Origin: Deinandra increscens subsp. villosa
Taxonomy: Eukaryota > Streptophyta > Magnoliopsida > Asterales > Asteraceae
Direction: 5' to 3'
Assembly: GCA_039602395.1 (NCBI GenBank)
Contig: JBCNJP010000003.1
Span: 66,899,880-66,963,879 of the forward strand
DNA length: 64,000 nt
Of this stretch, positions 10,302 through 19,841 are shown piece after piece (the stretch's first letter is position 1; each line of letters starts with the position of its first letter). The position numbers and the translations under genes are program-made. The notes beneath the pieces were generated by a model that saw only the letters and a list, made by a program, of their open reading frames with translations, was not told the DNA's origin and did no database searches.

Positions 10302-12424
10302 AAATTAGGTTTACACGAAGTGAAAATTTTAAACGAACTGGTACGAGCTGGATTACGAAGTGGTTACGAACTAGGTCAACAACAACAACACCGTCAACAT
10401 ATGAAGTGGACTGGTCAACGTCCGAAGTGGACTGGTCAACATCCGAGCTGATGCGAACTGGATCGAACATGCACGAAGTGAGATCCGAAGTCCCACTTCG
10501 TGTCAAGAACTCTTTCTTCGGGTCTGTGCAGAAACCGAATGGTTTCTTCGATCAAAACCTATGATCCAGACACAGGTTTTTGATAAATCTTATATCCACA
10601 TATTCGTACGACCAATACAAACACAATGATACCGATTTTAATCCCTAAAGCCCACTATAAGTGTTCGAAAAGCTGGATTTTGTATATTTCAAGACTCGAC
10701 TCGGGTTGTAGCAAAATTACACCGATTAAACGGTCAAAACACGAAACAAACAACAACCCCAAACTCGTAAACTGATTTCCTACCTTCTTTCAATCAAAAC
10801 ACGGTTCAGAACACTGAAAACATGGATTTTTGGTCAAGAAAACGAAGTGGCCGGTTAGGGTTTTCGCGAAGTGATACGAAGTGGTTTTAGGAAAAGTGAG
10901 ATCTGAACTGGAACTTCGGTTATTTATAGTCTGCTCACTTCGTTACCCGGAGTGAGACTCGTGTCAACATGAAATGACACGAACTCAGACTTCGATCCAC
11001 ACTTCGGTTTCACTTTGTATCTACCCGAACTAACATAAAGTGGCACTTCGGATCATCCGAAGTCACACTTCGTTTCTTCCAAATTTTCATTTTTTACCCG
11101 TGAATTTTGTGATATTTTTCAGATTGATCCAAAAGCTTAAATTCTTATCAATTTTCAACAAACTTTTGATCATTTGCTGATGAGCTTGATGATTACAAAA
11201 CAGTTTGGTTTCCCGACATATTTTTGATAATCATTCATCATCGGTTGATCGAAAATAAATCAGAAACAAAATCTTTTTGATTTTTCTAAACTTTTCAAAC
11301 ACACCGAAAATCTTTTTGAATTTTTACAAGAATATGCTAAAACACACCTAAAATCTTTTTTGAATTTTCAGATAGCATACAATTAACCAAACTTAAATGA
11401 AATACAAATAACTTAAATTTTTGTGTGAAAGTTCCAAACGCGAGATCATATTAGACAATACGTATCAGACACACTTCAAATTCAAAATTGATCAGCATGC
11501 AAGCTAAGTTGATCGAGAATCAACTTTTCAGTTTATTGCGCTTCAGCAAATCAATTTTTATAGCTTTTTGATATGTTATCGGTAAGATTATCAAGCACAG
11601 ACAATGTGAAAGCCCACACAATTAGGAATACTAGCAACATGACTTATTCATATTTTTGTTTCTTTTTATAGAAAATGATTTTCCACAGAGATTTATCGTT
11701 CTGGTGTTTCATGCAAAAATAAAGTAGAACCCTAGACAAACAACAAACAGGTCGGCCTTGTGAGCACGTAGAGAAAGTCCGATTGTTTAGGAAAATAAGA
11801 AATAGCAAATAAAGCAGAAATTGTATAACCCAAAAACAATCAATTCGGTACCAATCGGGAAAGTCCGATGGATTATATGAAACACCAAAGAAAGATAAAG
11901 TGGAACCTCAAGTTAACACCAATCAGGTCGATCTTTCGATACGCAGAGAAAGGCCGATCACTTGAGAAAATATATAAAATCAAACAAGTTTAAATTTTTG
12001 CAAAATGAAAACTGGCGTACACCAGAACATCTCTTATTCTGTTTTTGCTGTTTTTCAGATTTTCATATTTGCCAATTTATCCTTCATGATGTTACATCAT
12101 AATTATTAAGCAAGCATTAAGTTTATATCATACTAGCATATATCGGATTTGCTTAGGCACATTCCACAAATCATACAAGTACCTACAGTCTTTATCTCTA
12201 CTTTATCCATGGTTGATAACGTAAGCTGGTGTAATATCACTTCTCGCTAGGTCGGATCAATTTCTCATTTTGATTTTTTTTTTAATTTTGGCATTTTCAA
12301 TATTTTTTATGCTTTTCCAACTTTTCTCCCAAAAAATAGAAAACATTATTTTTGGATTTTTTTAATATGAAAATAAGCAAAGACACTAAAATGCAGCAAA
12401 AATAAATAATTGATCAATCAACAA
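10302..12424 (-). other. Non-coding leader of the copia additional ORF
   Basis: There are no long ORFs on either strand. The minus-strand reading has an A/T-rich part (12424-11090), then a part dense in CGAAGTG/ACTTCG motifs (11080-10315). Two imperfect copies of a segment containing GTCGGCCTT...AGAAAGTCCGAT and its variant GTCGATCTT...AGAAAGGCCGAT lie at about 11720-11790 and 11895-11970. A short tandem repeat around GAAGTGGACTGGTCAAC is at 10395-10450. It appears to act as promoter and 5' leader for the additional ORF. Confidence 0.45.
10880..11080 (-). promoter_or_regulatory. Candidate promoter of the copia additional ORF
   Basis: On the minus strand, CTATAAATA (plus 10921-10929) is a good TATA box, about 620 bp upstream of the extra-ORF start, with an ATG-poor leader between them. 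Upstream of it lie several ACTTCG/CGAAGT motifs, including a 19-bp palindrome with 9-bp arms ACTTCGGAT/ATCCGAAGT around a single C (11045-11063). A possible 5' splice site, AAGAAG|GTAGGA, occurs downstream in the leader at about plus 10785. This is inference from sequence alone. Confidence 0.4.
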
Positions 12425-13087
12425 TTACTCTGTTTGTAATTTTTGAATACCGTTGATTTGCAAAAGATATTTAAAACGGGGTTTATCAAAGGTTCTTGTA
12501 AATAAATCCGCTCTTTGAAAATCTGTGTGGATCTTTTGCAAATCGATGAGGTGTTTCTCATAACAGTCACTGATGAAGTGGTAACGAATATCTATATGCT
12601 TCCTTTTAGAATGATGAACGGGATTCTTAGTTATGCAAATTGCGGCTGAATTGTCAATGTGAATAGGAGTAGTAAGAAAATTGAAACCGTAGTCGCGCAT
12701 TTGCTGTTGAATGTCCAAAACATACAAATTGGACAATCTCGGTGCTCGCATAACTGTCCAAACTTTAGGAATCTCAAATCCGAGTTTCAGAATCAAACAC
12801 TCGTTCTCTGTGAAAGCTGTTGTATACTGCTTGTCACATATCTGGGAATCGCTGATTAAATTGTACTCCAACTCTTTAACGTATTCAACTCGACCGAATG
12901 TTATCACACCGTTGGTACGTTTGCCGAGAACCGTAATTTCACCATCTTTATTTCCTACAAAGGTAACACTTCCTCCATTTAATGGTTTGACTTCGTCGAG
13001 CAAGGAAATGTCACATGTTATGTGCCGGGACGCTCCACTGTCGACTACCCACAAATTGTTCACGGACCGTCTTGGAGCTCCCTGCAC
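12425..13087 (-). CDS. Open copia protease-RNase H fusion ORF (deletion derivative)
   Basis: This is an uninterrupted 220-residue ORF. Residues about 10-30 contain the retropepsin active site in LWVVDSGASRHIT. The gag-pre-integrase end, RLSNLYVLD, is at about residue 120. It then jumps directly to the C-terminal RNase H region: QQMRDYGFNF, IHIDNSAAICITKNPVHHS, KHIDIRYHF and the ADLFTR tail. Integrase, RT and most of RNase H, normally about 1000 residues, are missing, yet the fusion is in frame. The single-frame state may be chance after a clean deletion, or it may have been kept. The product could not transpose by itself. Confidence 0.7.
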   Translation of the reverse strand: MQGAPRRSVNNLWVVDSGASRHITCDISLLDEVKPLNGGSVTFVGNKDGEITVLGKRTNGVITFGRVEYVKELEYNLISDSQICDKQYTTAFTENECLILKLGFEIPKVWTVMRAPRLSNLYVLDIQQQMRDYGFNFLTTPIHIDNSAAICITKNPVHHSKRKHIDIRYHFISDCYEKHLIDLQKIHTDFQRADLFTRTFDKPRFKYLLQINGIQKLQTE

Positions 13088-13379
13088 AAATCAAGGAAAT
13101 TAATTAGTTCAGGAGGGACCCAAGCTTGAAGCTTTGGGTCATCCGGTGTCCTCCACAAATGAAAACTCTATTTTTGGATTTTCATAATAAAAACAACACA
13201 AAGACACTATTTATTTATTTTTCAATTTTCTCCCCCTAAACTACATACGAAATATAAAAGAAAGAAAATTGACCGTTCGATACTGCTACCTTTCAGTTTA
13301 AGCTTTCAGAAAAATTTCAATTTTGTAACATGTAGCATTGAATTTAAATTACGCAGGAAACTCCACTATCAGCAACTGC

Positions 13380-14002
13380 TTCAAGCTTGAACTTCACAAT
13401 CACCGATAGGTCTTCTTGAAGTACCTGCACACTGGATTTAAACGATTAGTATTCAAAGGACCTGAAGCACACAGCTTCTGGTTGACCAATGTCTTCCGCA
13501 AAATCAATTGTAGTCGTGCGGACCACCTTAGGTCGCCACTGCATTTTTGCCTTTTCAATTTTAACAGAGTCATCATCCTGTGATGAACCACCAACACTTG
13601 AAACAAATTTGAAATATTGTTTCGTTTTAGAGTTAGTTTGGGAAGGTGGTGATGACTCAGTAAAAATTTGCCCAATTCATCAAGAAATGTGGCAGATCTA
13701 TCAGAAAATGGTCTTTTGACAGTTTCAGGACAATTCTATGCCATGTGTCCCTTTCGGCGATATTCATAGCATAAACGATATGATCGTTTAGATTGTGGTT
13801 TGCCCTGAAATGTACAACATCTATCATCAGAATAAGAATTATCAAAAATATCATCAAAAATTTGAAATCGGTTAGAATGCACCCATTTTGATGTAGGACT
13901 TTGAGGCGTAGAATTGGAACCAGATGAAGAAGAATCTTTGAATTGTTGACCAATTCTTGAATTACTTGCAGAAAACTTCTTTTGTGGTTTACCTCCGAAT
14001 CC
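13380..14002 (-). pseudogene. Copia gag remnant with degenerate zinc knuckle
   Basis: The minus strand reads KPQKKFSASNSRIGQQ, a serine-rich linker, then CYEYRRKGHMA-stop-NC. This corresponds to the usual CX2CX4HX4C knuckle with the second cysteine changed to tyrosine and a stop inside the box. A further acidic gag tail (QDDDSVKIEKAKMQWRP) follows in a shifted frame to about 13390. The upstream part of gag is cut off by the A-tail of LINE L1c at 14003. Confidence 0.5.
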
Positions 14003-14207
14003 TTTTTTTTTTGGGTAAAGGGTTACCCCAGTGATTTTGTATATATATATACCGCCAAACAAAACAAGTAGTAAGGAGAATCCTTACTAGTTCATACTAG
14101 GGACATGCCCCTGAGTATGTGGACACAAACAAACCAACCAAAAACAGAACCAACAACAAACAAAACCACCTAGCACTACACAACTAGGAGAAAAAAGAAC
14201 ATAAAGG

Positions 14208-14843
14208 CTACGTCATGGTAAACTGGTCATCCAACACATTAATCTTCCAAGAACTCAAGATCTGCTCCACTCTAGTTGTCTTCTTGCATTTTAATCCAAG
14301 AATCCGGCAACGAACCACTTCAGTAACCAACCCTGCCACGATGTCAAGAGGATGAGCATGATTATTGAAAATCTGGTTGTTTCTTTCTTGCCAAACATAA
14401 TAAGCATCAACATGAACAACAAGCTTATCAATAACAGTCTGAAGAGAGTGCAAAGGTCTAGCCACCAAAAAACCACAGATATCCACCCACGAGGTATTGA
14501 TATGCCCCAAACTAGTGTGCGCCACAACCAGCTTCCAAACTTGGGAAGCAAACGAACACTCAAAGAAGTGATGGTCTCGGGATTCATAGCTGCTATAACA
14601 TAAAAGATAGCACATCATATTCATATTCTTACGTCTCGAAGAATCCCACGACCCAATCTTTTCCTGAGTAAGCAAGCGATCACGCATAATCAACCACGCA
14701 ATAAACACGTGGCGAGGAATACACTGGGCAAACCAAATGAAGTTTACCTGAGTACTGGACGGGAGAATGAAGACCGAAGCCCAGAAAATATAGAGCGAAG
14801 ATAAGACAAAAATAATAAGTTGCACTCTACCCGCAAATGACAA
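14208..14843 (-). pseudogene. L1c ORF2 C-terminal part (RT end fused to zf-RVT)
   Basis: This open frame joins the RT-end motif SFAGRVQLI...IFWASVFILPSS directly to VNFIWFAQCIPRHVFIAWL. The intervening thumb/connector, present in L1d and L1e (IEKKMRDFLW to about VPLVNFIWF), is deleted. The zf-RVT region has CYLLCYSSYESRDHHFFECSF and then the conserved YYVWQERNNQIF. The frame ends normally 190 bp before the A-tail side. Confidence 0.75.
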
Positions 14844-17217
14844 AAATCTATTCTTCTAGTTAGCAATTCTGTTATCAAGGCTCTCAATAAGGATAGTACA
14901 ATCTTTAGCAAAAAGCCTAGATGAAATCAATGGCACACCAAGGTAACGAACCGGGAGGGAACCCTCCACCATGCCCATTACAGAAAGGATACCAACCTTC
15001 ACCTAATCAGGGACATTGCAAAAAACACGGTACTCTTCTGGGGGCTAGGAAGCAAACCCAACAATCTAGAGAACATAGAAAGAGATTTAATTATAAATCT
15101 CGCTGAAGGCAGATCTCCCCTAGAGAAAATAAAAACATCATCAGCGAAGCACAGGTTGATGATCTTAAACTTTTCACATCTGTTATGGAACCTGAGAGAT
15201 TTATCCATACTAGCATGTTGCTGAAAAAGAAGAGTAAGCACCTCCATAACCATCGTAAACAGATAGGGGGAAAGCGGGTCACCTTGTCTAAGGTCCCGCT
15301 TTCCACGAAAATATCCACGAAGATTACCGTTGATGCAAATGGAATAAGAAGGAGACGAAACACATACAAGAATCCATTTTATCATCGTCGGATGAAAACC
15401 AAACCCATTCAAAATAGCCTCAAGGAAATCCCAGTCAACCGTATCATAGGCCTTTTAAATGTCAATTTTAAAAGCACTATGAGGCGCGCCAATACTCCGA
15501 TGTTAGTTATGCATAAGCTCCTGCGTAAGCAATATATTATCCGAGATTCTCCTCTCTGGAATAAAAGCAGACTGATTGATATCAACAATCTTATCCAAAT
15601 CAGTCCTTATAAGGTCAGCGACAAGTTTAGTAATGCATTTATAGATAACATTACAACATGAAATAGATCTATAATCATTTATTTTCCCCGGGGTAGGAAC
15701 CTTAGGAACCAGAGCAATGATCGTGTGATTAAGCTCCTATAATAATTTCCCAGTCACAAAAAAATCCTTAACAGCAAGGCAAACTTTTTTACCAACATTG
15801 GACCAAGCTTTCTTGAAGAAAGCCACAGTGAAACCATCAGGACCAGGAGCCTTGTTATCATTCATGGCGAAAATCGTGTCCCTAATCTCCTTATCCACAA
15901 CCGGACGGACCATAAAACTAGCCATTAAAGGGTTCAATTTTCTGTCAAATAACTCCGGAGAAACATGCATATCCACGTTACCCTTGCATCCCAGAAACGT
16001 CTCATAGTGACTAACAAAAGCATTAGGAATCATATCTCCTTCATGCGTATTCCCTCCCATATCCATGATTACATTAATGCGACCCCTATGATTTTTGTTT
16101 CTTAAAGAGGCATGAAAAAAAGCCGTGTTAGAATCCCCCGTAGCCAACCAGTGAACCTTGGACTTTTGCTTCAAAAACATCTCCTCATCAAGAGAACTCG
16201 ACTAGAAATCAGCCAAGCATTTACACTCCTCCTCCCTTAGACGGTTCTCCATAGGACTTTTATCAATGGCTTCTTGAATTTTGTCAAGTTTATTACGGCT
16301 ATCAGCCACCCTCTCATGCAAGTTGCCTTGGGCATAAAGAAGCTTCCTCAATGGTTGCTTAAGCATTTTCAGTTTTTTCGCAACAGAAAAATGATGAACA
16401 CCCCTAACATTGACCTCCCAGATAGTCTCAACCGACTCCAGAAAACTCGGTTTAATTGTGAGAAAATTAGCAAACTTAAAAGGTTTAGATTTGCTCTTCT
16501 AATTGGCCAAGAGACGAAGCACACAGGGGCAATGATCCGAGATCCTGTAAGGATGAAACACATTAGTAGCAACAGGAAAAGTATCAATGAGCGCATGGTT
16601 GCCCATCACCCGATCTATCTTCTTAAGAACACCCAAACACATATTAGGTTTTTGGCTCCACGTAAAATGGAGACCCGATTAATATCTAAGAGACCCACTT
16701 CATTAACAGAATCTTTAAAGTCACACATACCGATATCCATCAAAGAAGGCCCCGCCATCTTATCCTCCATATGAAGGGCATAGTTGAAATCACCCATAAC
16801 AATCCAAGGTCTATCTTTAATAAAAACATTGTGCATTCTCAAATCATTCCAAAGACGACGCCTCCTAAATAATAATTATTGGCATATACCATGGAGCAGA
16901 AGAAGACCATATTCGAATCCTTACAAAAAAATTTGAGCGTGAATGACCTGATCAGTCTAAGAAACAATCATAGCATCGAAAACTTTAGCATCCCAACCCA
17001 TAATTATGCGAGTACTCCTATTACACAGGTTGCCATTAGAAGTCCATTCCCAATCTTTGAAAACACCACGACAAATCTTAAACAGGTTACCCACATTAAT
17101 GTGAGACTCTAGAATAGCACACAAACTAAGATGATTATCCTTTACAACAGTCCGAACCTCCTTCTGTTTAAGGGGACGGTTCAATCCCCTAATATTCCAA
17201 GAAGTGAGACTACCCAT
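14844..17217 (-). pseudogene. L1c ORF2: endonuclease and reverse transcriptase (broken)
   Basis: The ORF2 start ATG is at plus 17217, overlapping the ORF1 stop through ATGGGTAG. Endonuclease motifs: SLTSWNIRGLNRPLKQKE near the start, GDFNYAL near 16800 (the usual serine replaced by tyrosine) and SDHCPC near 16535. RT motifs: GDSNTAFFHASL at about 16120, GPDGFTVAFFKKAW at about 15830, DLRQGDPLSPYLF at about 15275 and FADDVFIFSRG at about 15130. Several frameshifts and stops separate these parts, for example around 15000, 15740, 16205 and 16500. Confidence 0.75.
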
Positions 17218-18135
17218 TGGAAACCTGAACAAAAGGAGTGCTTGCCCTTTGTCTTGTCTTTGCAGTCCCATTCACCATGAATTCATCCATTTCATTGTAA
17301 CACTCCACAACCTCATCATCCATGTTCACGTTCTCCACATTAGGATACTCGACACCTCTATATTTAGATGATTCAGCTTTGTAATTATCCCTGCTAGCCT
17401 TATCCATGTCTCCCTGGTCCAGAACCCCAAACGAGTTAGATAACATAACACCCGGATCATGATCTGTATCGGTTTTATTTTTCGGTTTTGGTTTAGAAGC
17501 AACTAGACAGTACTCAAATTTTGGCTTCATTTTTGTGGGCTGAACCGTATTTCTCTTTGCTAGTTTTTTCTGGTTTGGCTCAATGAAGCCATCATTATCA
17601 CCATTGTGCTGATCTTGTTGTTTTTCCTGCTTTTCAACCCGTTTCGGACAACCCTCAGTATCATGGCTGAAAACACAACAATGTTTGCATCCGGGGGGGG
17701 GGGGGGTCTCCATTCATACTCGACATGAATAGTTTCAGTAACATACTCATCACTATCAGGGTCAAGAACAACAACGCTAATCTTTTACTTAAAATTATGA
17801 TCAGCGAAAACCTGAATCAATGCTCTAGCAAAACTGCTTCTCCCCCATGAGTCCATACACATTGAAGATGTAAGCGAATCCAGTAGCTTAGGTGAGCCAA
17901 TCTTAGTGGCAATCATACTAAGTCCATCTTTAGTAAACGCAGCTAAGGGGACTCCACATATTGAGGAACATGGGCCAGTTCTTTAGTAGCCAAGGACCCC
18001 CCCCCCCCAAGGCAGCAACCATTCCTTGTTTATCAGCAAACTTAAAGAAAAAATAACCATTGGAATTCATCATCGTTTTTTACAAACCAAACTTAGTCCA
18101 ATTTTGCTCAACAAAGTAGTCGACAACTGGCAATG
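17210..18135 (-). pseudogene. L1c ORF1: DUF4283 and CCHC protein (broken)
   Basis: The minus strand encodes LPVVDYFVEQNWTKF at about 18130, then NSNGYFFFKF and a W/L-K-N-W-P box, followed by GLSMIATKIGSPKLLDSL, WGRSSFARAL and the knuckle CKHCCVFSHDTEGC (CX2CX4HX4C). The C-terminus has RASTPF and SNG before the stop at 17210. A run of 14 G at 17693-17706 and a run of 12 C at 17997-18008 (plus strand) interrupt the two glycine/proline codon stretches. These may be real slippage tracts or consensus errors. The N-terminal domain before LPVVDYF is missing. Confidence 0.7.
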
Positions 18136-18139
18136 TTGG

Positions 18140-18490
18140 TGAAAGAGATCTGCCACCTTAGTGTTATACGTAAGGCCCGCAGAATAAATTTCACGATGGG
18201 TTATGTGGTTGCATAAAGGACCAAATTCAGTCCATTTGTCAAATCAAGCAGAAGTACATCTACCATCACCCACCTTCGTCCACACAAACTGACAAAAATC
18301 AGACTGAGTGGCCAAAATTTTTCTCCAACTCTAACAACAAATCGATGGACATTTGTAATCCCAAAAATTCCTGTTCTTTGTCCTGTAAGAATAAATCCAA
18401 GAAACCCAAAGAGATTTCCTTCTAGTGACAATACTCCAAATATGGGAAGCCATAAGAGCAGCTTTAGCAGCTTGATTGAATGAAGCTTTA
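18140..18490 (-). pseudogene. Misplaced LINE ORF2 fragment upstream of L1c ORF1
   Basis: The minus strand reads AALMASHIWSIVTRRKSLWVSW, a SWRKI box and then TEFGPLCNHITHREIYSAG, which is the ORF2 connector between RT and zf-RVT. It is in the same orientation as L1c but lies before its ORF1. It falls within the region deleted from the L1c ORF2 (near 14760), so it could be a displaced piece of L1c or a remnant of another copy. Confidence 0.65.
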
Positions 18491-18620
18491 ATATCCTTTA
18501 ATTTGTTAGCTTCCACCAACTTAGCAGCAACATTTTCTTTATTCAACTGCTTTTCATCTTTTGCAGCCTGTTTTCCAGCAGAAATAACTCCCTCTTCTAC
18601 CCTCACCTGACATACATACA
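18491..18620 (-). other. Short open coiled-coil-like segment of unknown origin
   Basis: The minus strand is open and rich in K, E, N and A (GKQAAKDEKQLNKENVAAK). It joins in frame to the LINE ORF2 fragment at 18490. It could be the missing upstream part of the copia gag, whose orientation it shares, or unrelated. It is too short to assign. Confidence 0.25.
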
Positions 18621-19025
18621 TTTTTGGAAAAGGTCAGCTTACTGTATTCTCTCTGGCGACTTTGGCGATCTAGGGTTTTTCTGTCATCCTAATCGATCAT
18701 TCCAACTTCTGTGGAGCAATTTGTCATCGATTCTTGGAGTGTTCAAGTTGCATCTAAAGAAGATCCTTGGACATTCTAAGTTTTGTAATGAACTTTAGCA
18801 GTGGTTTGTTTATTCGTATTAGGGTTTGGTTTTTGTATTCGGAAATTCTGATTCGTTTTTACTGGTGTATAACGATTTGTAATCACTCTTTGTTTCAATT
18901 CAAGTTGCATCTGCAGAAGATCCTTGGATTGTTTTGTCAAATCTAACGAATCTGTTAGCACCTTGCGATTCGGATTAGGGTTTCTACGGTTCGTTCTTGA
19001 TTGCGATCTTAATCTTGCATGGCAA
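18621..19025 (+). promoter_or_regulatory. L1d 5' UTR / internal promoter region
   Basis: This is the untranslated leader of the LINE, alignable at its start with L1e 28815-28860. By family analogy it should contain an internal RNA polymerase II promoter. No TATA box is evident. A segment around agttgcatctaaagaagatccttgga at 18747 recurs as agttgcatctgcagaagatccttgga at about 18902, a roughly 155-bp internal duplication. Confidence 0.45.
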
Positions 19026-19841
19026 GTAATGATCGACGTGCTGGAAGATGGTCCGTGGCTGATTAAAAACAGGCCTTTATTCTTAAAAATTTAGACTCGT
19101 ACCACACAATTGAAAAAAGGTGATACGGATGATGGTCTTAGCCTCATTGCTACTAAAGTTTGTGACCCGAAAATGCTTGACTCGCTCACAGCCTCTATGT
19201 GTTTGAATGCTTGGGGTAGAAGTAGTTATGCGCGCGCTCTTATAGATATATCTGCTGATCAGGATTTTCTTTAAACCGTCATGGTTGCAATTCCGGATCT
19301 GGAAGGTGATCAATTTGTAATGGAAACAGTTGAGGTGGAATACGAATGGAAGCCACCAAGGTGTAATCATTGCTGTGTTTTTGGCCATATTTCTGATACT
19401 TGCCCAAAACAGGTTAAACAAAAGGCGGTTCGAACGGCTGATGATGATGGGTTTATTAAGCCAAAAGCAAACAAGGTGGCCAGAAAACAAACTTTCCAGG
19501 CGCCTAAAGTTAAACAAAAGTTCGAATATTGTCCGGTTAAGAATAAAATGAAGGAAAATGGGAACAGTGCAAATGTTAACAAGGAGGTTCTTCATACTTC
19601 AAATCCTTTTCGTGTTCTAGCTGATGATGATGGTAATATGGATTCGGGAAAGCATCACATGGGAGATAATAAGGCTGGTTCGTCGAGGGATAGAGAGTTT
19701 AAAACGTTATATCGTGGAACTTATGAAAATAAGGATGAAGCTGAGGAAGTTTACAACGAAACAGAAAGATTCATGGCAGCAAGTACTTCTAAAACTCAAC
19801 AAGGGGCAAGTACTCCTTCTGACGATGTTTCCAATGATTAG
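19026..19841 (+). pseudogene. L1d ORF1: truncated DUF4283 and CCHC protein
   Basis: ORF1 begins in mid-domain with LEDGPWLIKNRPLFL at about 19043. Its N-terminal half is deleted against the 5' UTR, and a second deletion joins LKKGD to TDDGLSLIA, removing the stretch that in L1a reads DIKTVLVWVKFHN. Stops occur at about 19092 and 19273. The knuckle CNHCCVFGHISDTC (CX2CX4HX4C) is at about 19361. A basic linker (KPKANKVARKQ) follows. The C-terminal QQGASTPSDDVSND ends in ATGATTAG, which overlaps the ORF2 start. Confidence 0.75.

Larger units (their letters stand above)
8590..14002 (-). mobile_element. SIRE-like Ty1/copia remnant with an additional ORF
   Basis: Read on the minus strand, the order is gag remnant (14002-13380), fused protease/RNase H ORF (13087-12425), a 2.1-kb leader with no long ORF (12424-10302) and an additional ORF (10301 to about 8590). 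The copia assignment rests on the protease motif VVDSGASRHIT, the gag-pre-integrase motif NLYVLD and the RNase H tail with IHIDNSAAICI and KHIDIRYHF. The integrase and RT domains are deleted. An extra ORF downstream of pol is characteristic of the Maximus/SIRE group. LINE L1c interrupts the gag side at 14003. No LTRs could be delimited. Confidence 0.6.
14003..18490 (-). mobile_element. LINE L1c inserted in the copia gag, with chimeric 5' end
   Basis: The minus-strand 3' end is intact: a TATATATA tract, then the hairpin tract GGGGTAACCCTTTACCC (plus 14013-14029) and a 10-base A-tail (plus T-tract 14003-14012), followed directly by copia gag sequence. ORF2 and ORF1 are present in order to about 18135. 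Upstream of the ORF1 start lies a piece of LINE ORF2 (18140-18490) instead of a 5' UTR. ORF2 also lacks about 650 bp between its RT and zf-RVT regions. No target duplication was found. Confidence 0.8.

Noticed and set aside
15185..15661. Plus-strand 158-codon frame
   Set aside because: It is the antisense of the L1c reverse transcriptase, which carries the recognisable RT motifs on the minus strand.
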